Part shown: positions 36,956-48,984 of the stretch, one piece after another | Numbering within the stretch: position 1 is the stretch's first letter | Layout of the letters: each line of letters opens with the position of its first letter | Origin: Mycobacteriales bacterium | GTDB taxonomy: Bacteria; Actinomycetota; Actinomycetes; Mycobacteriales; SCTD01 | Length of the DNA stretch: 64,000 bases | NCBI GenBank assembly: GCA_040902655.1 | Contig: JBBDWV010000028.1 | Location: 63,627-127,626, forward strand | Direction: 5' to 3' | Program-made: the position numbers and the translations under genes | The notes under the pieces: generated by a model | The model's input: the letters and a program-made list of their open reading frames with translations, nothing else | What the model was told of the DNA's origin: nothing | Databases searched by the model: none

Positions 36956-37216
36956 TCAGTGTCGGAGCTCAGAGATGAGGTCAGCCACGGGTCCTGTCGC
37001 CTCCGCGCGGAGGGTGCCGCTCGCGCGGGGCCGCGGAGCCGACGCAGGGCTGATGACGCCCTCGCGCTCCAGCTGCTCGAGGAGCGGTGCGGCATCCACG
37101 GCGACCAGCCGCGCCACCGGCCGTCCGCGCTCGGTCAGGACCACGTCCTCGCCCCGCCGGGCCCGGTCGACGTACGCGCTCAGAGCCGCCCGGAACTCCG
37201 TGATGGCGACCTCCAC
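36956..37216 (-). CDS. Phd/YefM-type antitoxin
   Basis: 86 residues from the GTG at 37216 (VEVAITEFRAALSAYVDRAR); an ATG at 37240 would add eight residues (MKGCTLTA). The Phd fold continues GEDVVLTERGRPVARLVAVD. I prefer the GTG because family members begin at this Val/Met-Glu. Antitoxin to the PIN protein downstream. Confidence 0.82.
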   Translation of the reverse strand: MEVAITEFRAALSAYVDRARRGEDVVLTERGRPVARLVAVDAAPLLEQLEREGVISPASAPRPRASGTLRAEATGPVADLISELRH

Positions 37217-37240
37217 AGCGGTAAGCGTACATCCTTTCAT

Positions 37241-37582
37241 CCTCGATGTGTACGGTGGCGGGACCGTCAGCAGGCGGAGGTGTGGCAGCTGCGCGGATCC
37301 GCTCCTCCGTCACCTCAGCCGCTCCGTGACGCGGACCAGCGTTCGGCCAGTGAGCCGCTGTGCATCCGGTGGCGCTGAGAGCAGTAGACCGGGCGGGTCT
37401 GGTCAGGCTCAGGGCCTGGTGGAGAACGTCACGCTGGTGATCTCGGACAGCGAGATGAGCGCGATCAGCGGGCTGCGACTGAGATGGTGAGGCGGTGACC
37501 CCGGCCCGGCGCACACCTGTTGCCGGTGTTCGTCCCTACGCTGACCAGCGGCGGCACGACGGGGCCGGAGAAGGGGGCCGGG
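37241..37582. other. Intergenic region upstream of the Wadjet operon
   Basis: About 340 nt between the divergent antitoxin gene and jetA. I see no gene, no strong hairpin and no clear -35/-10 pair. It must contain the promoters for both directions. An AAGGGGGCCGGG ribosome site precedes jetA. Confidence 0.4.
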
Positions 37583-39010
37583 GTGGACCACGAGACGATC
37601 GAGGCGCTGCGGGACCGGCATCCCGCCTGGCGGCTCCTGCGCGCGCAGCACGCAGCCCTCGTGCTGTCCTTCCTCGGCCGTCACTTCGTGGACGGCAACC
37701 AGGGGGCGACGCCCGCGATCAGGCTGGTCGAGGCGCTCGAGGAGCATCTCGACGCGCTCAATGCCGGCACCCACGAGCCGCGTTTCCCGCGGACGCCGGA
37801 GGCCTATCTCGAGGCGTGGTCAGGTCCTGAATCCGGCTGGTTGCGTCGCTTCTACCCGGCCAGCTCCGACGAGGTGCACTACGACGCCACGCCTGCCTTC
37901 GAGAAGGCCTACGGTTGGATTGCGGGGCTGCGGGTCCGCGCCTTCGTCGGCACCGAGTCGCGACTGAACACCGTCGTGGACCTGCTCCGGCAGATCGTCC
38001 ACGGCACCGAGAGCGACCCGGAGACCCGCCTGGCGCTGCTGCACGCCCAGCGCGCCGAGATCGACCGGCAGATCGAGGAGACCGAGGCCGGCAACGTCGC
38101 CGTCCTGACCGACACCGCGGTCCGGGAGCGTTACCAGCAGTTCGCTGCCACGGCCCGCGAGCTTCTCTCGGACTTCCGCCAGGTCGAGGAGAACTTCCGC
38201 GCGCTGGACCGCGGCGCCCGCGAGCGGATCGCGGCGTGGGAGGGCTCCAAGGGCGAGTTGCTCGCCGAGCTGGTCTCCAGCCGCGCCGACATCAGCAGCT
38301 CCGACCAGGGCGCGAGCTTCCAGGCCTTCTACGACTTCCTGCTCTCCGAGGCCCGTCAGGACGAGCTCGCCGACCTGCTGGCCAGCGTCCAGCAGCTGAC
38401 GCCGATCGAGACCGACCGCCGGCTCCGCACGATTCACCACGACTGGTCGGAGGCCGCCGAGCGCACCCAGCAGACCGTCCGGCAGGTCTCCGAGCAGCTG
38501 CGCCGTTTCCTCGACGACCAGGTGTGGCTGGAGAACCGCCGGGTGCTGGAGCTGGTCCGCTCGATCGAGTCCGCCGCGCTCGCCTGCCGGGACGCGCCGC
38601 CGGATCTGGGGCTGGACGTCGGCGTCCCCGGCATCGGCATCGCGCTCGCCTTCGAGCGGCCGCTGTACGACGCGCGGCCGGCCACCCGGGTCGAGAGCAT
38701 GGTGGACCCGGGGGAGCAGGAGCTCATCGACGTCTCGACGCTGTTCACCCAGACCTTCGTGGACCAGGCCCGGCTGGCCGACAACATCCGCACGATCCTG
38801 CCCGAGCGCACGTCCACGCTGCTGACCGACATCCTCGACTTCTACCCGGTCGAGCACGGCGTCGCCGAGATCCTCGGCTACCTCTCGCTGGCGGAGGAGG
38901 ACCTGGCCGTCACCCTGGACGAGGCCGAGGAGATCGTCGTGGACTACCGCGACCCGGACGGCGTCGGCCGCCGCGCCCGGCTGCCCAGGGTGACGGTGAG
39001 CCGGCGATGA
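37583..39010 (+). CDS. jetA: Wadjet subunit JetA (DUF3375, kleisin-like)
   Basis: 475 residues from the GTG at 37583 (VDHETIEALRDRHPAWRLLR), chosen because DUF3375 proteins begin at this motif; the frame is open to 37520. HPAWRLLRAQHAALVLSFLG is diagnostic. The middle is helical and charged, as expected of an MukF-like kleisin. JetA joins JetB and JetC in an SMC-type motor that extrudes DNA and recognises small circular molecules. Its stop overlaps jetB (ATGA). Confidence 0.93.
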   Translation: MDHETIEALRDRHPAWRLLRAQHAALVLSFLGRHFVDGNQGATPAIRLVEALEEHLDALNAGTHEPRFPRTPEAYLEAWSGPESGWLRRFYPASSDEVHYDATPAFEKAYGWIAGLRVRAFVGTESRLNTVVDLLRQIVHGTESDPETRLALLHAQRAEIDRQIEETEAGNVAVLTDTAVRERYQQFAATARELLSDFRQVEENFRALDRGARERIAAWEGSKGELLAELVSSRADISSSDQGASFQAFYDFLLSEARQDELADLLASVQQLTPIETDRRLRTIHHDWSEAAERTQQTVRQVSEQLRRFLDDQVWLENRRVLELVRSIESAALACRDAPPDLGLDVGVPGIGIALAFERPLYDARPATRVESMVDPGEQELIDVSTLFTQTFVDQARLADNIRTILPERTSTLLTDILDFYPVEHGVAEILGYLSLAEEDLAVTLDEAEEIVVDYRDPDGVGRRARLPRVTVSRR

Positions 39011-39600
39011 GGACCGCTGAGGAGCACGCCGTCGCGGTAGCGATCATCGAGCTGATGCGCGGTGTCGTCTACCGCGAGCAGCACGAGGACGCGTGGGCGA
39101 CGCTGGACCGGCACGCCGGCTCCGTGCGTGATCACTTCGGCGCCATCGGCGTCGAGGTCGTCGTGGACGACACCGAGGGCTACGCCTACCTGCGCAGCCG
39201 GGAGCAGGACGCCGACGCCGAGCCGCTGCCACGGCTGGTCAAGCGACGCAGCCTGACCTACAACGTCAGCCTGCTGCTGGTGCTGCTCCGCAAGCGCCTC
39301 GTGGAGTTCGAGACGACCGGAAGCGAGGGCAAGCTCGTGCTGTCCCGGGACCAGATCGTCGAGATGCTGCGCGTCTTCCTGGCCGACACGACGAACGAGG
39401 CCCGGGTGATCGACCGCGTCGACAGCACGCTGAAGCAGGTGGCCGAGCTGGGCTTCCTGCGGCAGCTGCGGGGGCAGCAGGACCACTGGGAGGTGCGCCG
39501 CATCCTCAAGGCGTACGTCGACGCGCAGACCCTGTCCGACTACGCCGGCAAGCTCCGGGAGTATGCCGAGACCAGCACCGGAGGCAAGGCCGATGAGTGA
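39007..39600 (+). CDS. jetB: Wadjet subunit JetB (DUF4194, kite-like)
   Basis: 197 residues; ATG overlaps the jetA stop. DUF4194 features: AVAIIELMRGVVYREQHEDA, GYAYLRSRE and LVKRRSLTYNVSLLLVLLRK, with a winged-helix C-terminal part. MukE-like partner of JetA. Its last 8 nt overlap jetC. Confidence 0.93.
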   Translation: MRTAEEHAVAVAIIELMRGVVYREQHEDAWATLDRHAGSVRDHFGAIGVEVVVDDTEGYAYLRSREQDADAEPLPRLVKRRSLTYNVSLLLVLLRKRLVEFETTGSEGKLVLSRDQIVEMLRVFLADTTNEARVIDRVDSTLKQVAELGFLRQLRGQQDHWEVRRILKAYVDAQTLSDYAGKLREYAETSTGGKADE

Positions 39601-42600
39601 CGCACTCTTCTCCGCCGTGCAGCTCTCGGGCTCCGGCCGGGCCGGCTACCGGCTGCACCATCTCGAGGTCTTCAACTGGGGCACGTTCGACCGGCGGGTC
39701 TGGCGGATGACGCCCGGCGGCGACACCTCGCTGCTCACCGGCGACATCGGCAGCGGCAAGTCGACCCTGGTCGACGCGGTCACCACCCTGCTGCTCCCCG
39801 CGCACCGGATCACCTACAACAAGGCCGCCGGCGCGGAGTCCCGGGAGCGCAGCCTGCGCAGCTATGTCGAGGGCCACTACAAGTCCGAGCGGGTCGAGAG
39901 CACGGGCACCTCCAAGGCCATCGGGCTGCGCGACCACCGCACCTACTCCGTCATCCTCGGTGTCTTCGTCAACGAGGGGTACGACGAGACCGTCAGCCTG
40001 GCCCAGGTGTTCCACCAGCGGGACCGTTCGGGTCAGCCCGACCGGTTCTTCGTGACCTCGGACAAGCCGCTGTCGGTCGACGCCGACTTCACCGACTTCG
40101 GCTCCGACCTCCACTCGCTGCGCCGGCGGCTGCGCGCGACCGGCGCGACGATCAGCCCCGGCTTCCCCGACTACTCCCGGCACCTTCGCCGGCTGCTGGG
40201 CATCCGGTCGGAGCAGGCGCTGGAGCTGTTCCACCAGACCGTCTCGATGAAGTCCGTGGGCAACCTCAACGACTTCGTCCGCAGCCACATGCTCGAACCG
40301 GTGGACGCCTCCGACAAGGTGGCCGGGATCGTCAGCCACTTCGAGGACCTGCGCAAGGCGCACGAAGCGGTCCGCCGCGCCGAGGACCAGCTCGCGGCAC
40401 TGGAACCGCTGGTGGCCACCGCCGACAGGTATGACGCGGCCCTGCAACGGCGTACCGCGATGGAGCGCGAGCGCGACGCCGTCCGGCTGTACTTCGCCGA
40501 GCTTCGGGTCCGCTTGCTGTCGGCCGAGAGCGAGGTCAACGAGGCGGACCGGGAGCGGCTCGGACACGAGGCTGCGGAGGCCGAGGTCTGCCGCGCCGAG
40601 CTCACCGGGGACCGGGAGCGCCTGATCGGGGAGCGGGCCGCGGCCGGCGGCGATCGGGTCGGCGAGCTGGAGCGGATCGAGCAGACGGCGCGGGGCGAGG
40701 TCGAGGCGCGGCGGGCCAGGCGGGACCGGTTCGCCGGGCTCGTCGTCGACGCCGGGCTCAGCCCGATCGGGGACGCCGCCGCCTTCGCGACCCTGCCCGG
40801 CCGCGTCGCCGGCGAGCTGGAGCAGCTGCAGGGCAGCCGCCGCGGCCTCGACGAGCGGCTGACCGAGCTGGCGGGTCGACGCCGGGAGCTGGACCGGCTG
40901 GGGAGCCAGACGAGGGCCGAGCTCAGCAGCCTGGCCGGGAGGCGCAACAACCTGCCGCGCAGCCACCTCGACGTCCGGGTACAGCTCTGCCACGACCTCG
41001 GCCTCGACCCTGACGCTCTGCCGTTCGCCGGCGAGCTCGTCGACGTGGCCGACGGCTTCGAACGATGGCGGGGAGCTGCGGAGCGGGTGTTGCGGGGCTT
41101 CGCCCTGTCGCTGCTGGTGCCGCAGGAGCACTACCCAGCAGTCACGCTGTGGGTCGACGAGCGCCGCCTCACCTACCGCCGGGACGACGGGGACCGGCGG
41201 GGGATGCGGCTGGTCTACGAGCGGGTGCCCCGCCGGCACGTCGCGCTGCAGCCACCGAGCAGCAGCGACGGCCTGCTGCTGGCCCAGACCCTCGAGCTGG
41301 CCCCCGGCCCGTTCGAGGGCTACCTGCGCGACCAGCTCGCCAGGCGGGCCGACCACCGGTGCACGGAGTCGCTGCAGGAGTTCCAGCAGGCCTCCCGAGC
41401 GGTCACTGCGCAGGGCCAGGTCCGCTCCGGCGACCGGCACGAGAAGGACGACCGCTCGCGGATCGACGATCCCCGCACCTGGGTCCTCGGCTGGGCCAAC
41501 GAGCGCAAGATCGAGGCGCTCACCGCTGAGCTCCGCGAGCAGCAGGTCGAGTTCGCGGCGGTCCAGGAGGAGCTGGAGCAGGTCGCTGCCGAGCGGCAGC
41601 GCATCGCCGACCGTACGACCGTCCTGGCGAAGCTCGAGGAGTACCCCACCTGGCGCGACCTGGACTGGCTGGACGCCCAGGCGCGGGCCGATGCCGCACA
41701 GCAGGAGCGGGCGCGGCTGGTCGCGGGCTCCTCCCGACTCGAGGAGATCGAGCGCCAGCTGCGGGACAACGAGGAGCGCCGCGAGCAGCTCGACCGGCGC
41801 CTGGAGCAGGTACGCGGACGCGTCTCGGTGCTGGGCGAACGGATCGCTCGGGCGAGCAAGGCGCGCGAGCTCGAGAGGGCGTACGTCGACGGTCAGCCGG
41901 CCGACGTCCTGGCGCAGGCGCGTGACACCTACGGCGCCCTGACGGCGCGGCTGGACGGTCACCTGCCCGACGACGCCGAGGACTGCCAGCAGGCGGCGTC
42001 CGAGCTGACCACGCAGCTGCAGGCGGGGATCGACCGGGTGGCGCGGGAGCTCGACCGCTGTGCGCAGAGCCTGCTCGGGGCGATGAACGACGTGCGTCGC
42101 CGCTGGCCGGAGGCGACGACGGAGATGGACGCGAGTGTGGAGGCGCGCGGGGAGTTCCGCGCGTTCCGCGACCGGGTGGCCGAGGACGACCTCCCGGCGT
42201 TCGAGCAGGAGTTCAAGCGTCAGCTCAACACCAACACCATCCGCGAGCTCGCGGGCTTCAACAGCTGGCTGCGCCGGCAGGCCGGCGAGATCCACGCCCG
42301 GGTGGACCGGATCAACGAGGCGCTCGGCGCGATCGACTACAGCCCCGGGCGCTACATCACGCTGGTCGCCGAGCGCACCGTCAACCAGGAGGTACAGGCA
42401 TTCCGGACGGAGCTGCGCGCGGCCACCGACGACACGCTCGGGCCCGACGACGACCGGTACTCCGAGCAGCGTTTCCTGGACGTGCAGCGCATCATCGAAC
42501 GCTTTCGCGGGCGCGAGGGCCACGCCGAGACGGACAAGGCGTGGACGAGGCGGGTCACCGACGTGCGGAACTGGTTCACCTTCTCGGCCGCCGAGCGGGA

Positions 42601-42997
42601 CAGGGAGAGCGGCGAGGAGTGGGAGCACTACCGGGACTCCGACGGCAAGTCCGGCGGCCAGAAGGAGAAGCTCGCCTACACCATCCTGGCCGCCTCGCTC
42701 GCCTACCAGTTCGGGCTCGAGTGGGGCGTCGAGCGCGCGAGGGACTTCCGGTTCGTCGTCATCGACGAAGCCTTCGGCCGAGGGTCGGACGCCTCCACCC
42801 GCTACGCGCTGGACCTGTTCGGCAAGCTGGGCCTGCAGCTGCTGATCGTCACTCCGCTGCAGAAGGTCCACGTCATCGAGCCCTACGTCCGGGCGATCGG
42901 CTTCGTCGACAACCCCACCGGCAGCTACTCGCGGTTGCAGACGCTGACGATCGAGGAGTTCCGGGCCCGCCGGGAGGGTGCGGCGCCGGCCACATGA
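39593..42997 (+). CDS. jetC: Wadjet subunit JetC (SMC-like ATPase)
   Basis: 1134 residues. Walker A GDIGSGKST at residues 50-58, long coiled-coil arms through ~280-480 and ~640-880 (rich in Glu/Arg/Leu/Ala heptads), an ABC signature region KSGGQKEKLAYTILAA near 1020 and Walker B FVVIDEAFGRGSD at ~1054. The MukB/SMC organisation is complete. The ATPase extrudes plasmid DNA loops until the whole circle is threaded, then JetD cuts. ATG start within jetB; stop overlaps jetD. Confidence 0.95.
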   Translation: MSDALFSAVQLSGSGRAGYRLHHLEVFNWGTFDRRVWRMTPGGDTSLLTGDIGSGKSTLVDAVTTLLLPAHRITYNKAAGAESRERSLRSYVEGHYKSERVESTGTSKAIGLRDHRTYSVILGVFVNEGYDETVSLAQVFHQRDRSGQPDRFFVTSDKPLSVDADFTDFGSDLHSLRRRLRATGATISPGFPDYSRHLRRLLGIRSEQALELFHQTVSMKSVGNLNDFVRSHMLEPVDASDKVAGIVSHFEDLRKAHEAVRRAEDQLAALEPLVATADRYDAALQRRTAMERERDAVRLYFAELRVRLLSAESEVNEADRERLGHEAAEAEVCRAELTGDRERLIGERAAAGGDRVGELERIEQTARGEVEARRARRDRFAGLVVDAGLSPIGDAAAFATLPGRVAGELEQLQGSRRGLDERLTELAGRRRELDRLGSQTRAELSSLAGRRNNLPRSHLDVRVQLCHDLGLDPDALPFAGELVDVADGFERWRGAAERVLRGFALSLLVPQEHYPAVTLWVDERRLTYRRDDGDRRGMRLVYERVPRRHVALQPPSSSDGLLLAQTLELAPGPFEGYLRDQLARRADHRCTESLQEFQQASRAVTAQGQVRSGDRHEKDDRSRIDDPRTWVLGWANERKIEALTAELREQQVEFAAVQEELEQVAAERQRIADRTTVLAKLEEYPTWRDLDWLDAQARADAAQQERARLVAGSSRLEEIERQLRDNEERREQLDRRLEQVRGRVSVLGERIARASKARELERAYVDGQPADVLAQARDTYGALTARLDGHLPDDAEDCQQAASELTTQLQAGIDRVARELDRCAQSLLGAMNDVRRRWPEATTEMDASVEARGEFRAFRDRVAEDDLPAFEQEFKRQLNTNTIRELAGFNSWLRRQAGEIHARVDRINEALGAIDYSPGRYITLVAERTVNQEVQAFRTELRAATDDTLGPDDDRYSEQRFLDVQRIIERFRGREGHAETDKAWTRRVTDVRNWFTFSAAERDRESGEEWEHYRDSDGKSGGQKEKLAYTILAASLAYQFGLEWGVERARDFRFVVIDEAFGRGSDASTRYALDLFGKLGLQLLIVTPLQKVHVIEPYVRAIGFVDNPTGSYSRLQTLTIEEFRARREGAAPAT

Positions 42998-44145
42998 CCC
43001 GTGCCTGGACGACGTACGCCGACCTGCAGGCCAAGGTGCGGCGACGCTGGGCCGACGGTTCCCTGCTGGCCGCCCTCGCCGACGGCGGGCCCTTCCCGCC
43101 GCTCGACCTGCCCGTGCACGGCCCCCGGACGGGAGAGATCGGCGACGACGTGTCGGCGGTCCGCCGCTGGGTCGGCGAGCTGGAGGCGGGCAGCGGCGAC
43201 GGCCGGCGTTACGACCTCCACTACGTCGAGATCGGCGGCCGGCACTTCGGCCGCAACCGGCTGCCGGCGCGCGCCCGGCTGGCGACGTACGACCAGGCGT
43301 GGCGACTGCTCGGCGTGACCGGGCAGGTCGCGGCCTACCGCCGGGTCCTGGATCTGAGCACCGACCTGCCTGCGGTACGCGCCTGGGTGACGGAGCAGCC
43401 GCTGCGGGCGCTGGAGGCCGCGGACGAGTGGGAGCAGATGGTTGCCGCCTACCGCTGGCTGGACGCCTCCCGCGGATCCGGTCGCTACCTGCGTGAGATC
43501 ACCGCCCCGGGGGTCGACACGAAGTTCGTCGAGCGGCACCGGACGGTGCTGGCGCAACTGCTCGGCACCGACCGGAGCGCCACCGGGTTCCTGACCTGCC
43601 TGGGCCTGGCTACCAAACCGGAGTCCCTGCGCCTGCGCTTCGACCCGATCGTGCTGGGGCTGCCGGGTCCGCTCTCGGAGGCCACCTTTCGGGTCGAGGA
43701 GCTCGCCGCCGTGTCCGCGGCTGTTCGTACCGCCGTCATCGTCGAGAACGAGATCACCTACCTCACCACACCGGTCCCCGCCGGCGGTGTCGTTCTCTGG
43801 GGCAAGGGCTTCGAGGTCAGCCGGGTCGCAGCGCTGCCGTGGTTGCGCGACGTGGCCGTGCACTACTGGGGCGACCTCGACACGCACGGTTTCGCGATCC
43901 TGTCTCAGCTGCGCGCCTGGCTGCCCCAGTCGCAGTCCTTCCTCATGGACCGGGAGACACTGCTGGAGCACCGGGACCGCTGGGGCCGTGAGCCCGCGCC
44001 GACGGCGGCCAGGCTGGACCGGCTGACCTCTGCCGAGGCCGCCTTGTACGCGGACCTGGTGTCGGACCGGCTGGGCGATGCGGTGCGTCTGGAGCAGGAG
44101 CGGATCGACTGGGCGTGGGTGCAGCAGCGGCTACCTCGGCCCTGA
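42994..44145 (+). CDS. jetD: Wadjet nuclease subunit JetD (TOPRIM-like)
   Basis: 383 residues; ATG overlaps the jetC stop. The C-terminal TOPRIM-type site is intact: TAVIVENEITYL (E251/E253) and VHYWGDLDTHGF (D294, D296). The N-terminal ~200 residues are the DUF3322-type domain. JetD is the topoisomerase VI-like nuclease that cleaves small circular DNA caught by JetABC. Last gene of the operon; no accessory gene is fused. Confidence 0.94.
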   Translation: MTRAWTTYADLQAKVRRRWADGSLLAALADGGPFPPLDLPVHGPRTGEIGDDVSAVRRWVGELEAGSGDGRRYDLHYVEIGGRHFGRNRLPARARLATYDQAWRLLGVTGQVAAYRRVLDLSTDLPAVRAWVTEQPLRALEAADEWEQMVAAYRWLDASRGSGRYLREITAPGVDTKFVERHRTVLAQLLGTDRSATGFLTCLGLATKPESLRLRFDPIVLGLPGPLSEATFRVEELAAVSAAVRTAVIVENEITYLTTPVPAGGVVLWGKGFEVSRVAALPWLRDVAVHYWGDLDTHGFAILSQLRAWLPQSQSFLMDRETLLEHRDRWGREPAPTAARLDRLTSAEAALYADLVSDRLGDAVRLEQERIDWAWVQQRLPRP

Positions 44146-44299
44146 CGTGTCCCGGGTGCACCTACCCGGACGAGCCCGGACGAGCTGTCCCCTCGACCGT
44201 CCGCCGGCTCCATCTCGTGGCGGCTGCCTGCGTTGCGGTGCGGGGTGAGCCGGGTAGGCACCGTCCGATAGTCCCGCTGCCGAAGACCAGGAGTGCCCG

Positions 44300-44620
44300 A
44301 TGCCGACGCCCACGGACGACCGACGCGACCTGCTGACCGTCATCGCGAACATGAAGGCCAGAGCCGGCAAGGAGGGCGAGCTGCGCCAGGCGCTGGAGGG
44401 GCTCGTCGAGCCGACCAGTCGCGAGAACGGCTACGTGAACTACGACCTGCACCAGGCCGTCGACGACCCCGGCGTCTTCTACCTCTACGAGAACTGGGAG
44501 TCCGAGCAGGCGCTGGACGTGCACCTGTCCACGCCGCACCTCGAGCGGTTCAAGAGCGTCATGGACGACCTGCTCGACGAACGCGGGCTGACGATCGCCC
44601 GGCTGAAGCGGATCGCGTGA
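44300..44620 (+). CDS. ABM-domain putative quinol monooxygenase
   Basis: 106 residues. LLTVIANMKARAGKEGELRQ, then GYVNYDLHQAVDDPGVFYLY and ENWESEQALDVHLSTPH match the small dimeric antibiotic biosynthesis monooxygenase fold. Such cofactor-free enzymes oxidise quinols or similar aromatics. Stop overlaps the cupin start (TGATG). Confidence 0.85.
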   Translation: MPTPTDDRRDLLTVIANMKARAGKEGELRQALEGLVEPTSRENGYVNYDLHQAVDDPGVFYLYENWESEQALDVHLSTPHLERFKSVMDDLLDERGLTIARLKRIA

Positions 44621-45033
44621 TGGCGCTCGACGTCCGGGTCGTCGGTCCCGACGAGCGTGACAGCGGCACGGCGCAGACCCCGGGGCTGCAGCGCTGGTCC
44701 GGGGTGTCAGCCGCGCTGACCGGGTCGCAGAAGATGTGGATGGGGTACGCCGTGCTCGAGCCCGGCGGTAAGACGGGGGTGCACCACCACGGCGAGTCCG
44801 AGACGGCCATCTACGTGATCAGCGGCGTCACCCGCTGGTGGGTCGGCGACCGGCTGGACGAGGTGCGCGAGGCCCGGGCGGGCGACTTCATCTTCATCCC
44901 CCCGGGCATCGTCCACTGGGAGCAGAACGCCAGCGACACCGAACCGGTCGAGATGGTGGTCGCCCGCAGCACCCAGGAGGCGATCGTCGTGCCGGTCGAG
45001 GGGCACCCGCATGCCCCGGATCATGCGGGCTGA
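44620..45033 (+). CDS. Cupin-domain protein
   Basis: 137 residues. Metal ligands are visible in GKTGVHHHGESETAIYVI (two His and Glu) and the second cupin motif RAGDFIFIPPGIVHWEQN. Coupled to the ABM gene upstream, so the two may act on the same small aromatic or sugar compound. No specific reaction can be assigned. Confidence 0.85.
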   Translation: MALDVRVVGPDERDSGTAQTPGLQRWSGVSAALTGSQKMWMGYAVLEPGGKTGVHHHGESETAIYVISGVTRWWVGDRLDEVREARAGDFIFIPPGIVHWEQNASDTEPVEMVVARSTQEAIVVPVEGHPHAPDHAG

Positions 45034-45166
45034 TGCCTCGACGGGTACGCCGCCCGTCCGGCAGAGTGCTCACCGGCGCACTGCCCACCGCGGCGTTCGG
45101 CGCGGCGGCAGGCGTCATGACCGAACCGTAGGCGGGCTCGCCCCGCCCTGTTCCTGAGGAGGGTCC

Positions 45167-45493
45167 TTGATCTTCATCACTGCCAAATTCCTGGTGAAGC
45201 CCGAGCACGCCGATCGCTGGCCGGAGATCAGCCGTGCCTTCACGCAGGCCACGCGCAGCGAGCCGGGGTGCCTGTGGTTCGACTGGTCGCGCAGCCTCGA
45301 CGACCCGAACGAGTACGTGGTGGTCGAGGCCTTCCGAGACGGCGCCGCCGGAGGTGAGCATGTGCAGTCGGAGCACTTCCGGGCCGCGCAGGAGGAGCTG
45401 CCGCAGTACCTGGCAGCGACACCGAAGATCGTGCACTTCGAGGTCGACCAGGACGGCTGGTCCGAGCTGGGGGAGCTGAGTGTCCGAAGCTGA
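45167..45493 (+). CDS. Second ABM-domain putative quinol monooxygenase
   Basis: 108 residues. The start is a TTG at 45167, fixed by the ribosome site GAGGAGG six nt before it. FITAKFLVKPEHADRWPEIS, CLWFDWSRSLDDPNEYVVVE and VQSEHFRAAQEELPQYL fit the ABM fold. Separate from but near the ABM-cupin pair. A 32-codon frame (45033-45131) lies between but is not convincing. Confidence 0.85.
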   Translation: MIFITAKFLVKPEHADRWPEISRAFTQATRSEPGCLWFDWSRSLDDPNEYVVVEAFRDGAAGGEHVQSEHFRAAQEELPQYLAATPKIVHFEVDQDGWSELGELSVRS

Positions 45494-45543
45494 CAGGCGC
45501 ATCGAAGCCCGACAGGTACGCCACTGAACAGGGCGCGGGACGA

Positions 45544-45582
45544 CAGTGGGCCCCTCCCGGCGTAGCTGGGAGGGGCCCACTG
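45544..45582. terminator. Bidirectional hairpin terminator
   Basis: Perfect 15-bp stem: CAGTGGGCCCCTCCC (45544-45558), 9-nt loop, GGGAGGGGCCCACTG (45568-45582). It sits between the convergent ABM and katG genes. No T-run follows, as is common in actinobacteria. Confidence 0.8.
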
Positions 45583-45612
45583 TGTCAGGGATCGACCAGT
45601 GTCAGGGTCTGA

Positions 45613-48337
<2,725 letters not shown>

Positions 48338-48352
48338 GCGTCGGAGTCTCAC

Positions 48353-48373
48353 CCATCTTCTGGAATCAATCAA
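48353..48373 (-). promoter_or_regulatory. Candidate furA promoter/operator
   Basis: Read on the minus strand, TTGATTGATTCCAGAAGATG is an A+T-rich island 16 nt before the furA start. It resembles the TTGA...ATTCCAG sequence I recall from furA promoters of mycobacteria and streptomycetes, where FurA binds over the promoter. Recognition is from memory, not alignment. Confidence 0.45.
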
Positions 48374-48384
48374 GTACAGCGCGG

Positions 48385-48984
48385 TCAGTGCCCGCCGGCG
48401 CGCCCCTCGCGGATGCTGCGCACGACGTCGAGCGGGTTCTCCTCCCGCCAGGCAGCGAGGGCGGCGTACTGGTCGGCGGCGGTGCGCTCGTCGAGGTCGG
48501 TACGGGCGTGGTGCCAGGCGAGGGCGTCCTCGGCGTACCAGACATTGGCCTGCGGGCGGGCGACCCGGATCGCGGTCATCGCCTCGACCGGGTCCCAGCC
48601 GAGGGCGAGCAGGACGGCGAAGCCCAGTGACGGGCCTCGGTTGATGCCCATGTGGCAGTGCGTCAGCACCACCGCGTCCGGGTCTTCCTGCCAGGCCGCC
48701 TCGATCCAGCTGACTGCATGCTCGAACCACTCGGCGGGCACGGCCTGCCCGGCGTCGTCCATCCCGTGGTGGAGGTAGCCGATCTGCGGTGCCCGCTCGG
48801 CGAAGGTGTCGAGATCGGACCACTCGAGCCGGACGTCGACGATATGCGTGACGCCGAGCGAGCAGATCTCGGTGAACTGCTGCTCGGCCAGCTCGTCGTC
48901 GAACCCGCAGAGGTCGCCGCCGACGGCGAGCTGCGGGGTGACGAAATGCAGGTTGGCGGACTCGGCGACCGGCAGGGTGTGCAT
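48385..48984 (-). CDS. Dual-specificity/tyrosine phosphatase-family protein
   Basis: 199 residues from the ATG at 48984 with AGAAGGAGC as ribosome site. The catalytic P-loop is [15 protein letters not shown] (Cys-x5-Arg) near residue 111, with an upstream acidic loop [11 protein letters not shown]. The fold is that of cysteine-based phosphatases. Divergent from an XRE-type gene across 73 bp, which may regulate it. Substrate unknown. Confidence 0.85.
   Translation of the reverse strand: MHTLPVAESANLHFVTPQLAVGGDLCGFDDELAEQQFTEICSLGVTHIVDVRLEWSDLDTFAERAPQIGYLHHGMDDAGQAVPAEWFEHAVSWIEAAWQEDPDAVVLTHCHMGINRGPSLGFAVLLALGWDPVEAMTAIRVARPQANVWYAEDALAWHHARTDLDERTAADQYAALAAWREENPLDVVRSIREGRAGGH

Noticed and set aside
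39506-42871. A 1121-codon open frame on the minus strand across jetC
   Set aside because: It is the reverse shadow of a GC-rich coding gene. Its composition is low complexity (Arg/Gly/Leu/Val/Pro) with no domain, and jetC on the other strand has complete motifs.
45033-45131. A 32-codon frame (MPRRVRRPSG...) coupled to the cupin stop
   Set aside because: It has a TGATG overlap, but no ribosome site of its own and no conserved-looking sequence. Probably chance.
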